Assembly (NCBI RefSeq): GCF_951801035.1
Contig: NZ_CATOKT010000002.1
From: Adlercreutzia sp910585575
GTDB lineage: Bacteria > Actinomycetota > Coriobacteriia > Coriobacteriales > Eggerthellaceae
Length of the DNA stretch: 64,000 nt
Reading direction: 5' to 3' (one strand)
Shown: positions 57,440 to 64,000 of the stretch, piece by piece
How the letters are laid out: each line of letters opens with the position of its first letter
How positions within the stretch are numbered: position 1 is the first letter of the stretch
Notes under the pieces: generated by a model
Seen by the model: only the letters and a program-made list of their open reading frames with translations
What the model was told of the DNA's origin: nothing
The model's database searches: none
Position numbers and translations under genes: made by a program

Positions 57440-58906
57440 CTATGAGGCTTCCTTGGGAGTGAACAACTCGATGATCTCTTGTTTTGAGTGGACGCCGAGC
57501 TTGGCGTAGATGCTCTTCTGGTAGCTTTTGACCGTGTTGCGCGAAAGGAAAAGGGTCTCGCTGATGTAGGCCGCATCGCGTCCTTGGGCCAGAAGCTGAA
57601 GGATGTCGCTCTCGCGGTTGGTCAGGCCGTGCTCTGCTGCCAACTCCTCGGCAAGGTTCTTGCGATAGTCGCCGGACTCTTTGGTGAAGCGGCCGAGCTC
57701 CTCGTAGGCGGCCTGCATCTCCTTAAGAGCTCGGCGGCGCTCGTGGGTGTTGGCAAACCACACGGCCATGAAAATAAGGTAGAGCAAGAAAAAGGCCACG
57801 GTGGTGGTGCGGGCAATGTCCGTGCCGTCACCAACGTTAAAGAGCAGGGCGACGTTGAGGCCGATGAACAGGCCAAAGCGGGGAAGCGCGTAGGCCATGG
57901 CCATGGCGGCCAGCAGCTGCGTTCGCGCATGGGCGTAGGTGATGACCACCAGGTAAAACAGCGAGAGCATGACAAGCTTCCAACCCGCTGCGGCCACAAT
58001 GTTCAGCGTGACCATGTAGTCGTTCGGCAAAAAGGGGATGAGCAGCATGCCGGAGGCCAAGAGTCCGAAAACCAGGTTGAAGAGAAACGTCGCCGAGGTA
58101 CGCTTGGCTAGGGCGAAGTATCCCAGAAATACCAGCGCCGCCGCCAGGCCGCCTACTTGGGAGATACCGGCGGTTGCCTTAACGGAAGGCCCAATGCCGG
58201 CGGCCGTGGTATCGATGATGCCGTAAACCACCGAAAGGGCGAAGGTGCCGATAATGGACACCAGAAAGACGTTGAAGAAGTCGCGCTGTCCCGAAGCGGT
58301 AAGCGGGTCGGGTCCTGAGGCGGTGGTTTCGGGTGTCGCTTCGGAAGGGGAGTTCTGGAACGAGCGCTTCAGACACAGCGCCGAGAGAGCAAGGGCGATC
58401 AGCTGAACGGCCAGCAAAAGCGGGGGTGCTGCGAAGGACCAGGCCATGTCCAGGGCCATGCCCACGAGGGCCATGGTGCCGCAGCCGAGAGCGGTCTGCT
58501 TCGGCGAAAAGGAAGCCAGGGAGGCGAAGAAGAAGGGAGCCGTGAGACTCATACCGGCGCCCGCGCAGACGGCGGAGAAGAGAACAAAGGTAGGGCTCAG
58601 GGGCGTGACCGTATTGAAGAAAAGCACGACGATGCCCGCGGCCAAGGCGAGGTAGCCAAGGAGGAGACAGGCTTTTTGCGTGGCATTGCTCCAGTGGCGG
58701 ACGAGCAGAAAGAAGAGGGCGGCGGCAGCGAGCATGGCCAGGTTGAGCACATTGTCGAAGCTCTGCACGGCTTCTTCGGCATGGCCAACCAGCCACGTTG
58801 AATAGAAGAAGGAAACACAGACGGCGTAGAAGAGCGAGAATCCTGCCGTGGTAACAAACAGGGCACGCTGCCCGGAAAGGCTCTGGTCGGTTTCTGCGGC
58901 TTTCAT
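57440..58906 (-). CDS. Membrane LuxR-type regulator, about twelve helices
   Basis: 488 residues from ATG 58906 (AGGAGGGG). MFS-like membrane part with about twelve helices (25-400) fused to a LuxR helix-turn-helix (about 420-485: L-T-N-R-E-S-D-I-L-Q-L-L-A-Q-G-R-D-A-A-Y-I-S-E-T-L, then L-S-R-N-T-V-K-S-Y-Q-K-S-I-Y-A-K-L). It sits 153 bases upstream of the flavoprotein gene, same strand, and likely regulates it in response to an extracellular electron acceptor. Confidence 0.92.
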   Translation of the reverse strand: MKAAETDQSLSGQRALFVTTAGFSLFYAVCVSFFYSTWLVGHAEEAVQSFDNVLNLAMLAAAALFFLLVRHWSNATQKACLLLGYLALAAGIVVLFFNTVTPLSPTFVLFSAVCAGAGMSLTAPFFFASLASFSPKQTALGCGTMALVGMALDMAWSFAAPPLLLAVQLIALALSALCLKRSFQNSPSEATPETTASGPDPLTASGQRDFFNVFLVSIIGTFALSVVYGIIDTTAAGIGPSVKATAGISQVGGLAAALVFLGYFALAKRTSATFLFNLVFGLLASGMLLIPFLPNDYMVTLNIVAAAGWKLVMLSLFYLVVITYAHARTQLLAAMAMAYALPRFGLFIGLNVALLFNVGDGTDIARTTTVAFFLLYLIFMAVWFANTHERRRALKEMQAAYEELGRFTKESGDYRKNLAEELAAEHGLTNRESDILQLLAQGRDAAYISETLFLSRNTVKSYQKSIYAKLGVHSKQEIIELFTPKEAS

Positions 58907-59035
58907 GGTCCCCTCCTGAAATGTCTCGAAAGGAATTATGCCATGAATGCCTGGATCTGACAGGGATAATCGCCTCGCTTGAGGCAGCAACGCTCCTCCT
59001 GTCAGGTAATCCGTTCGCTGGGCGCGGGAAACTTC

Positions 59036-59041
59036 TATAAT
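59036..59041 (+). promoter_or_regulatory. -10 element of the citramalate synthase promoter
   Basis: TATAAT (context TTCTATAATGAC), 33 bases before the start codon; -35 not clear. Confidence 0.5.
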
Positions 59042-59074
59042 GACGCCAGGAGAAATCAACGGAAGGAAGTCGCA

Positions 59075-60661
59075 ATGGGCCAGCGCGTTTTCACCTATGA
59101 CACCACGTTGCGGGATGGCGAGCAATGCGAGGGCGTGACGCTGTCGCTAGAGGACAAGCTGGCCATTGTGGCGCGGCTCGACGACTTCGGCATCGACATC
59201 ATTGAGGGCGGCTTCCCGGGATCGAACCCCAAGGATGTGGCGTTCTTCCAACAGGTGACGGCCATGGACCTGCGCCATGCGCGCATTGCGGCTTTCGGCA
59301 GCACCTGCAAGAAGGGCGTGGCGCCAGCCGGCGATTCCGGTCTGGCCGACCTGCTTGCCTGTGGCGCGCCCGTGGTCACCATTGTGGGAAAAACCTGGGA
59401 TGCCCAGGTGGAGCGCGCCCTGCGCACCTCGCTTGAGGAGAACCTGCGGATGATTGCCGAATCGGTGGCTTATTTGGCAGCCGCTGGCCGCGAGGTGGTG
59501 TTCGATGCCGAGCACTTTTTCGACGGCTATCGAGCCAATCCCGATTACGCTCTGGCCTGCGTGCGGGCCGCCGTGGAGGCGGGGGCCGCGTCGGTGGATC
59601 TGTGCGAAACCAACGGCGGCGCACTGCCGTTCCAGGTGGAAGAAACGGTACGCGAGGTAGTGGCCGCCTTTCCGCAGGCTCGCTTTGGAATCCACTGCCA
59701 CAACGATTCCGGCTGCGCGGTGGCCAACACCCTGGCTGCGGTGCGCGGCGGCGCCACTCAGGTGCAGGGCACGGTGAACGGCATCGGTGAGCGCGTGGGC
59801 AATGCGGACCTCTGCACGGTCATCGCCGACTTGGAACTGAAGATGGGCGCGGAATGCGTCGGTGCGCATAGCCTGACGCAGCTTACGAGCCTTTCCCAGT
59901 ATGTGGCCGAACTGTGCAACTTGTCCGTTTCGCCCCACCATCCCTATACGGGCGCCAGCGCCTTCGCCCACAAGGGCGGCCTGCACGCCAGCGCCATTGC
60001 CCGCTTCCCCGAGGCCTACGAGCATGTGAATCCGGCATCGGTGGGCAACGCCAATCGCATGCTGGTCAGCGAGCTGGCCGGTAAGGCGTCGCTTCTGGCC
60101 AAGGCCCGCAGCCTGGGATTCGACTTGGAGGGGGCCGGGGTGGACGTGCAGGCAGTGCTCGACGACATCAAAGAGCGCGAGGCCCACGGCTTTGCCTACG
60201 AGGTGGCCGACGGCTCGCTGGGTTTGCTCCTGCTGCGCCATCTGGGCCTGTATCGCCCGTCGTTCACGCTGGAAAGTTTCCGCGTGATTGTGGACGATCG
60301 GGAAGATACCGGCGCGCTGGCCAAAGACGCGCTGTCCGAGGCCACGGTGAAAATTCATGTGGGGCCGGAGCGCTTCGTGGCCACGGGTGAGAGCGCCGGT
60401 CCCGTGGGAGCGCTCGACGCGGCGCTGCGCATGGCCATCGCGGCATCGTATCCGCAGGTGGCAGCCATGGAGCTTATCGATTACAAGGTGCGTTTGCTGG
60501 ACGAGAGTCAGGGCACCGACGCCATCACCCGCGTGACCATCACCACCACCAACGGCAGCGACACCTGGGGCAGCGTCGGCGTGTCGGAAAACGTCATCGA
60601 GGCCTCCTGGAACGCCCTGGTGGACGCTTTGGAGTACGGGCTGTATTTGGTGCAGGAGTAA
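59075..60661 (+). CDS. cimA: (R)-citramalate synthase
   Basis: Condenses pyruvate and acetyl-CoA to citramalate, the threonine-independent route to isoleucine. 528 residues, the CimA length class. D-T-T-L-R-D-G-E-Q-C-E-G-V at the start (DRE-TIM metallolyase; the C-E-G-V variant is typical of this CimA group), metal ligands in G-I-H-C-H-N-D-S-G, N-G-I-G-E-R-V-G-N-A-D-L, and a C-terminal LeuA-type allosteric domain (about 400-528). RBS GGAAGGAAG. Stands alone, no leu/ilv genes nearby. Confidence 0.93.
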   Translation: MGQRVFTYDTTLRDGEQCEGVTLSLEDKLAIVARLDDFGIDIIEGGFPGSNPKDVAFFQQVTAMDLRHARIAAFGSTCKKGVAPAGDSGLADLLACGAPVVTIVGKTWDAQVERALRTSLEENLRMIAESVAYLAAAGREVVFDAEHFFDGYRANPDYALACVRAAVEAGAASVDLCETNGGALPFQVEETVREVVAAFPQARFGIHCHNDSGCAVANTLAAVRGGATQVQGTVNGIGERVGNADLCTVIADLELKMGAECVGAHSLTQLTSLSQYVAELCNLSVSPHHPYTGASAFAHKGGLHASAIARFPEAYEHVNPASVGNANRMLVSELAGKASLLAKARSLGFDLEGAGVDVQAVLDDIKEREAHGFAYEVADGSLGLLLLRHLGLYRPSFTLESFRVIVDDREDTGALAKDALSEATVKIHVGPERFVATGESAGPVGALDAALRMAIAASYPQVAAMELIDYKVRLLDESQGTDAITRVTITTTNGSDTWGSVGVSENVIEASWNALVDALEYGLYLVQE

Positions 60662-60732
60662 GCGTTCGCAGGGCGGGGGCTGAACCGCGAGGGGAGTGCC
60701 GAAAGGGATCAAGCGGGCCCGGCTGACGGGGG

Positions 60733-61830
60733 TTACTGTTCCTCCCGTGCCTCGGCCAACAGCAGATCCACCATGCGGCCGTAGCTGCGGGTGCCGTCCT
60801 GCTGCTGGTTGGCCTTCAAGTAGGCGTTGTTGGCGGCGTTCGAGGCCTGGGCAACGGGGCCTTCGTATTTCCTCAGGAACTCGCTGCGGGCGAGACGGTC
60901 TTCCTTCACTGCCTCCGACAGCGTGTCGTTGACGGCCACCGCCTGGTCCCGATCCGCCCGCACCAGCGCCGAGATAGCGTAGTCGTAGGCCAGCGAGTAG
61001 CCGCTGTAACGGGTAAGGGGATCGGCGGCGTTCTTGCAGGCCAGATACCCGATGAAGTTGGCCTCGTCTTCGCGCATGAAGCCGCATTGGTGGGCCAGCT
61101 CGTGGCCCATGGTGGCGGGGATGGTGAAAAAGGGGCCGTCCACGTTGATGTTCGACTCGACGGTGAAGGGGAAGTACATCCCGGCAATGTCCAGGTAGCT
61201 GAGCGCTTCCGAGAACAGTACTGGCTTGGGCGGGGAGTACAGCGGCCGTTCGAGGGCCGGATAGGTCTGGGCCAGCGCTTCCATGTTGGCAGCCGCGGCT
61301 TGGGCGTAGGCTTCGAAGCCGCCCTGGCTGGCGGCGTAGTCGTCGGGACTGCCGTCGATTTCCGCTCGGGCCTCGTTGGTGTTGGCGGCCAGCGTCTCGC
61401 AGAGGGCGGTCAGCTCCTCGGTGGTGGACTCGCGCAGCTCGAACCCCGCATCTTCCGCAAAGGTGAGGCGGTAGTAGTTGAGGCCGCACATCAGGGCGAA
61501 GATGGTGAACCCGATCGACACCACGGCCAGCGCCGTGACCACCGCGCGCCACAGCACAAAGCGGCGTGCGCCTTTCTCCTTCACGAAGGCACGCCCGTAC
61601 CACACCACAAAGCCTACGCAGAAGAGCAGAAACGCCACCACCACCCACTGGGCTACCGACCACGGCACCAGAGAGGGAAGAAAGCCCCAAGCCGAAGACA
61701 ACCAGGGGTACAAGCCCCGACTGAACACGGCGTCGGTGACAGCGGGGCTAATCTGCGCCAGCCACGTCAGCACCAAGGCAACAACGCCTGGCACCAGCAA
61801 CCACAATCTTTTGAGCTTCAGCTTTTCCAT
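60733..61830 (-). CDS. DUF3810-type membrane zinc metallopeptidase-like protein
   Basis: 365 residues. Three N-terminal membrane helices (about 8-26, 50-72, 90-112), then an extracytoplasmic helical domain with the zinc motif H-E-L-A-H (about 249-253) followed by E-D-E-A-N-F, giving HExxH plus a distal glutamate. The preceding T-V-E-S-N-I-N-V and later Y-L-A-C-K-N match the DUF3810 pattern as I know it. The start at 61830 lacks a clear ribosome site. A long hairpin repeat lies 78 bases upstream in the same orientation. Confidence 0.85.
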   Translation of the reverse strand: MEKLKLKRLWLLVPGVVALVLTWLAQISPAVTDAVFSRGLYPWLSSAWGFLPSLVPWSVAQWVVVAFLLFCVGFVVWYGRAFVKEKGARRFVLWRAVVTALAVVSIGFTIFALMCGLNYYRLTFAEDAGFELRESTTEELTALCETLAANTNEARAEIDGSPDDYAASQGGFEAYAQAAAANMEALAQTYPALERPLYSPPKPVLFSEALSYLDIAGMYFPFTVESNINVDGPFFTIPATMGHELAHQCGFMREDEANFIGYLACKNAADPLTRYSGYSLAYDYAISALVRADRDQAVAVNDTLSEAVKEDRLARSEFLRKYEGPVAQASNAANNAYLKANQQQDGTRSYGRMVDLLLAEAREEQ

Positions 61831-61907
61831 AGAAGACAGAGTAGAGCAGAAAGCCCCACAAATCCAAATACAATTAATAAACTTTTGTCGCACTGGTGAG
61901 CCCAAGG

Positions 61908-62014
61908 AAGTCAGCGAGGGTTCGACAGGTGCCTGGAATTGCCCCGCCTTTGCCCCAAGCGTACTTGGGTACGCGCCGTGGGCAAAACAAGGGGCAAGGC
62001 CAGGTGCCTGTCGG
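61908..62014 (-). repeat. Long hairpin repeat element, copy 2
   Basis: Minus strand. Outer arms CGACAGG/CCTGTCG (62013-62007 and 61929-61923) and CCTGG/CCAGG, inner TTTGCCC/GGGCAAA, apical GCGTAC-CCAA-GTACGC. The block CCCTTGTTTTGCCCACGGCG (61993-61974) matches copy 1 at 18 of 20 bases, and CTCGCTGACTT trails it (61918-61908) as in copy 1. Lies 5' of the DUF3810 gene, same direction. Confidence 0.85.
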
Positions 62015-62068
62015 ACCCGCAGCATCGGCGTGAACGACGTTGCGTCAGCAACGGCGGAACAAAAAAGA

Positions 62069-62145
62069 TGGTCGGGACGACAGGATTCGAACCTGCGACA
62101 TCCTGCTCCCAAAGCAGGCGCGCTACCAGACTGCGCCACGTCCCG
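62069..62145 (-). tRNA. tRNA-Pro (anticodon TGG)
   Basis: 77 bases with encoded CCA. Minus strand CGGGACG acceptor, D-arm GGCGCAGTCTGGTAGCGC, anticodon loop TTTGGGA giving TGG, T-arm GCAGGTTCGAATCCTGT. Confidence 0.97.
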
Positions 62146-62567
62146 ACGCGAACGAAGAGTGCACGACGAGCCCGAAAGCGACTCGTGCGCGAAAACGGCA
62201 GACAAACGAAGGCGATGCGTGCCGCAGCCGTTGATTATAGCAGAGGTTTCGATGGTGAGAGCGGCTTTATTCCGTGGGCATTTCCAACGGAAGATATCAT
62301 CGTTTACCAGCTTATATAACGAATACTTCTCGGCTCATTAAAAAGAAAACCTTTTTGCTTATATTTAAGTGACGAAACGGTGTCATCTCGATACCGTGCC
62401 GTCAAACAAAGCCTTCTTGACGGGTGTCGAACCCCATGATGTGGGATGTTTATCGCAGCCCAAACACAACAGACCACCTCACCGACTCCGGGTTTTCACT
62501 TCGAGGCGGCGGACGATCTTGTGTGGCTGGCAAAGTTTCTATCATCCGATTAGGATAGGAGAGCTTT
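62146..62567. other. Intergenic region between tRNA-Pro and arcA
   Basis: 422 bases. On the minus strand TATAAT (62239-62234, context CTGCTATAAT) is a likely tRNA-Pro -10. The central part (62300-62380) is strikingly A/T-rich, with a short AAAAAG...CTTTTT inverted repeat at 62340-62357 and TATATTTAAG nearby, probably the arcA control region. TATCAT at 62540 and a GGAG ribosome site precede arcA. No gene seen. Confidence 0.5.
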
Positions 62568-63791
62568 ATGCAAGGAGTAAACGTCAAAAGTGAGATCGGC
62601 GACCTCAAAAAGGTCATCCTTCATCGCCCCGGCGACGAGCTGCTGAACCTCACCCCGAACACCTTGGAAGAGCTGCTGTTCGACGACATCCCGTTCCTGC
62701 CTGTGGCCCAGGAGGAGCATGACACCTTCGCGAAGATTCTTCGCGGCGAGGGCGTCGAGGTGGTGTACCTCGAGGACCTCATGGCCGAGGTTATCGATGC
62801 TCATCCCGAGCTGCGCGAGAAGTTCCTGGATCAGTGGATCTTCGAGGCCGGCATCCGCACCGACACCTACAAGGACATCATCAAGGACTACATCAACTCC
62901 AACTACGCGGGCACCAAGGACATGGTCATGAAGACCATGGCCGGCATCAACCTGCAGGAGCTGCCGCAGCAGAACACGCATCTGCTGGTGGACATGGTGT
63001 CCGACCGCAGCAAGCTGGTCTGCGCCCCGATGCCGAACCTGTACTTCACCCGCGACCCGTTCGCGATGATCGGCAACGGCGTGTCCATCAACCGTATGTA
63101 CAGCCAGACGCGCAACCGCGAGACCATCTACGGCGACTACATCTTCAAGTATCATCCGGACTTCCAGGGTACGCCGGAGTACTACCACCGCGATATGACC
63201 TTCCATATCGAGGGCGGCGACATCCTGAACATCAACGAGCACGTGCTGGCCATCGGCATCTCCCAGCGCACCGAGCCCGACGCCATCGACGCCATCGCTC
63301 ACAACATCTTCAACGACGAGACCAGCAAGGTTCACACCATCCTGGCCTTCAACATCCCGGTGTCCCGCGCCTTCATGCACCTGGACACGGTGTTCACCCA
63401 GATCGACCGCGACAAGTTCACCATCCACCCCGGCATCATGGGCCCGCTGACCGTCTTCGAGATCACCCCGGACGGCAAGGGCGGCACCAAGATCCGCGAG
63501 CGCAACGAGGACCTCGAGAGCGTTCTGTCCGAGTACGTGGGCGAGAAGGTCACGCTGATCCCCTGCGGCGGCGGCGACCGCATCGCGGCCGAGCGCGAGC
63601 AGTGGAACGACGGCTCCAACACCCTGTGCGTGCGCCCCGGCACCGTGGTGGTGTACCAGCGCAACAACGTCACCAACGACATCCTGTACAAGTCGGGCAT
63701 CAACGTGCTCGAGATGCCGTCGGCCGAGCTGTCCCGCGGCCGTGGTGGCCCGCGCTGCATGTCCATGCCGGCCTGGCGCGAGGCTATCTAA
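62568..63791 (+). CDS. arcA: Arginine deiminase
   Basis: Hydrolyses arginine to citrulline and ammonia, first step of the ADI pathway. 407 residues. F-T-R-D-P-F near 162, H-I-E-G-G-D (about 210), H-L-D-T-V-F-T-Q and the nucleophile Cys397 in R-G-G-P-R-C-M-S-M-P are all intact. ATAGGAG site. Followed 96 bases later by arcB. The codon use is strongly biased, as for a highly expressed gene. Confidence 0.98.
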   Translation: MQGVNVKSEIGDLKKVILHRPGDELLNLTPNTLEELLFDDIPFLPVAQEEHDTFAKILRGEGVEVVYLEDLMAEVIDAHPELREKFLDQWIFEAGIRTDTYKDIIKDYINSNYAGTKDMVMKTMAGINLQELPQQNTHLLVDMVSDRSKLVCAPMPNLYFTRDPFAMIGNGVSINRMYSQTRNRETIYGDYIFKYHPDFQGTPEYYHRDMTFHIEGGDILNINEHVLAIGISQRTEPDAIDAIAHNIFNDETSKVHTILAFNIPVSRAFMHLDTVFTQIDRDKFTIHPGIMGPLTVFEITPDGKGGTKIRERNEDLESVLSEYVGEKVTLIPCGGGDRIAAEREQWNDGSNTLCVRPGTVVVYQRNNVTNDILYKSGINVLEMPSAELSRGRGGPRCMSMPAWREAI

Positions 63792-63828
63792 GCACGCAGC
63801 CTGACGCGGCTTGAGCGTTAGCACTTTC

Positions 63829-63855
63829 GGGCGGCCGGCATCCCGTCGGCCGCCC
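63829..63855 (+). terminator. Hairpin between arcA and arcB
   Basis: 9-bp perfect stem gggcggccg/cggccgccc with loop GCATCCCGT, no T-tract. Possibly an mRNA stability or processing element within the arc operon. Confidence 0.65.
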
Positions 63856-63887
63856 CACCTGATACGTTTTCACTGAAAGGAAACATT

Positions 63888-64000
63888 ATGCCTGTGAATC
63901 TTTCCGGCAAGTCCTACCTCCGTCTTCTTGATTTCTCGACCGAGCAGATCGAGTACCTGCTGAAGCTCTCCAAGAACTTCAAGGACCTCAAGCGCACCGG
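63888..64000 (+). CDS. arcB: Ornithine carbamoyltransferase, 3' end beyond the window
   Basis: Only the first 37 residues are visible: M-P-V-N-L-S-G-K-S-Y-L-R-L-L-D-F-S-T-E-Q-I-E-Y-L-L, the conserved N-terminus of ornithine carbamoyltransferase. AAAGGAAA site. Position after arcA supports the catabolic form, which makes ornithine and carbamoyl phosphate from citrulline. The start resembles, but is distinct from, the divergent enzyme at 48804. Confidence 0.92.
   Translation, partial: MPVNLSGKSYLRLLDFSTEQIEYLLKLSKNFKDLKRT

Overview
The window reads as a chromosomal segment of a high-GC anaerobic actinobacterium, most likely a gut member of the Coriobacteriia (family Eggerthellaceae). I infer this from the mix of genes: F-type ATP synthase, a four-subunit ferredoxin-linked 2-oxoacid oxidoreductase, a Tat-exported DMSO-reductase-family molybdoenzyme with two TorD-type chaperones, a Tat lipoprotein flavoprotein next to a many-helix membrane LuxR regulator, an arginine deiminase operon, GatCAB, and frequent GTG/TTG starts with strong AAGGAGG ribosome binding sites. 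I see no rRNA, insertion sequence, prophage or CRISPR array. The species cannot be fixed from sequence alone.

Layout. 1-2.9 kb: end of the atp operon (atpG, atpD, atpC). 3-6.7 kb: a cobalamin-riboswitch-led ECF transporter (EcfT, a fused double ATPase, a CbrT-like S component), probably a vitamin B12 importer. 6.7-7.8 kb: small ORF plus Fic protein. 8.2-19.5 kb: core genes (dnaE, truA, ychF, crcB) mixed with an Fe-S aldo/keto reductase, an NSS transporter, an MFS carrier and a PARG-like protein. 19.5-21.2 kb: higBA-type toxin-antitoxin, a divergent HTH gene and a short LarE-like PP-loop protein. 21.3-24.7 kb: gatCAB. 24.8-26.3 kb: a papain-like-fold protein, a strange degenerate repeat array and a small membrane protein.

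26.5-39.6 kb is a long co-directional metabolic block: a PaaK-like CoA ligase, a free-standing LysR effector domain, two regulators with apparent tandem winged helices, a molybdoenzyme with its four-cluster Fe-S subunit, two TorD chaperones, a multi-cluster ferredoxin-like protein and a gamma-delta-alpha-beta 2-oxoacid:ferredoxin oxidoreductase. They fit together as anaerobic 2-oxoacid/acyl-CoA and respiratory electron chemistry, but the substrates are not readable.

39.7-47.2 kb: tRNA-Arg, a MNT/HEPN toxin-antitoxin pair, tRNA-Gly with a detached 3'-end copy, a small alarmone synthetase, an MFS/LysR divergent pair, an APH-like kinase, an EamA exporter and a membrane LuxR regulator. 47.5-52.3 kb: an operon-like set of guanidino deiminase, carbamoyltransferase, MFS carrier and carbamate kinase that parallels arginine/agmatine fermentation. 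Its carbamoyltransferase has lost the usual ornithine-binding signatures, so the substrate may be new. 52.4-60.7 kb: a DUF234-type ATPase, a GNAT, a secreted protein, a Tat flavoprotein with a membrane LuxR regulator, and citramalate synthase. 60.7-64 kb: a membrane metallopeptidase-like protein, tRNA-Pro, then arcA and the start of arcB.

Between genes there are at least three repeat families: (i) a long hairpin of about 100 nt present twice (11.7 and 61.9 kb, each just 5' of a gene) with compensatory stem changes; (ii) a 29-nt TGAGAC...GTCTCA palindromic unit at four gene 3' ends; (iii) six 23-nt units at 25.5-25.8 kb, all spaced by multiples of three. These and the divergent carbamoyltransferase operon are the most unusual content.
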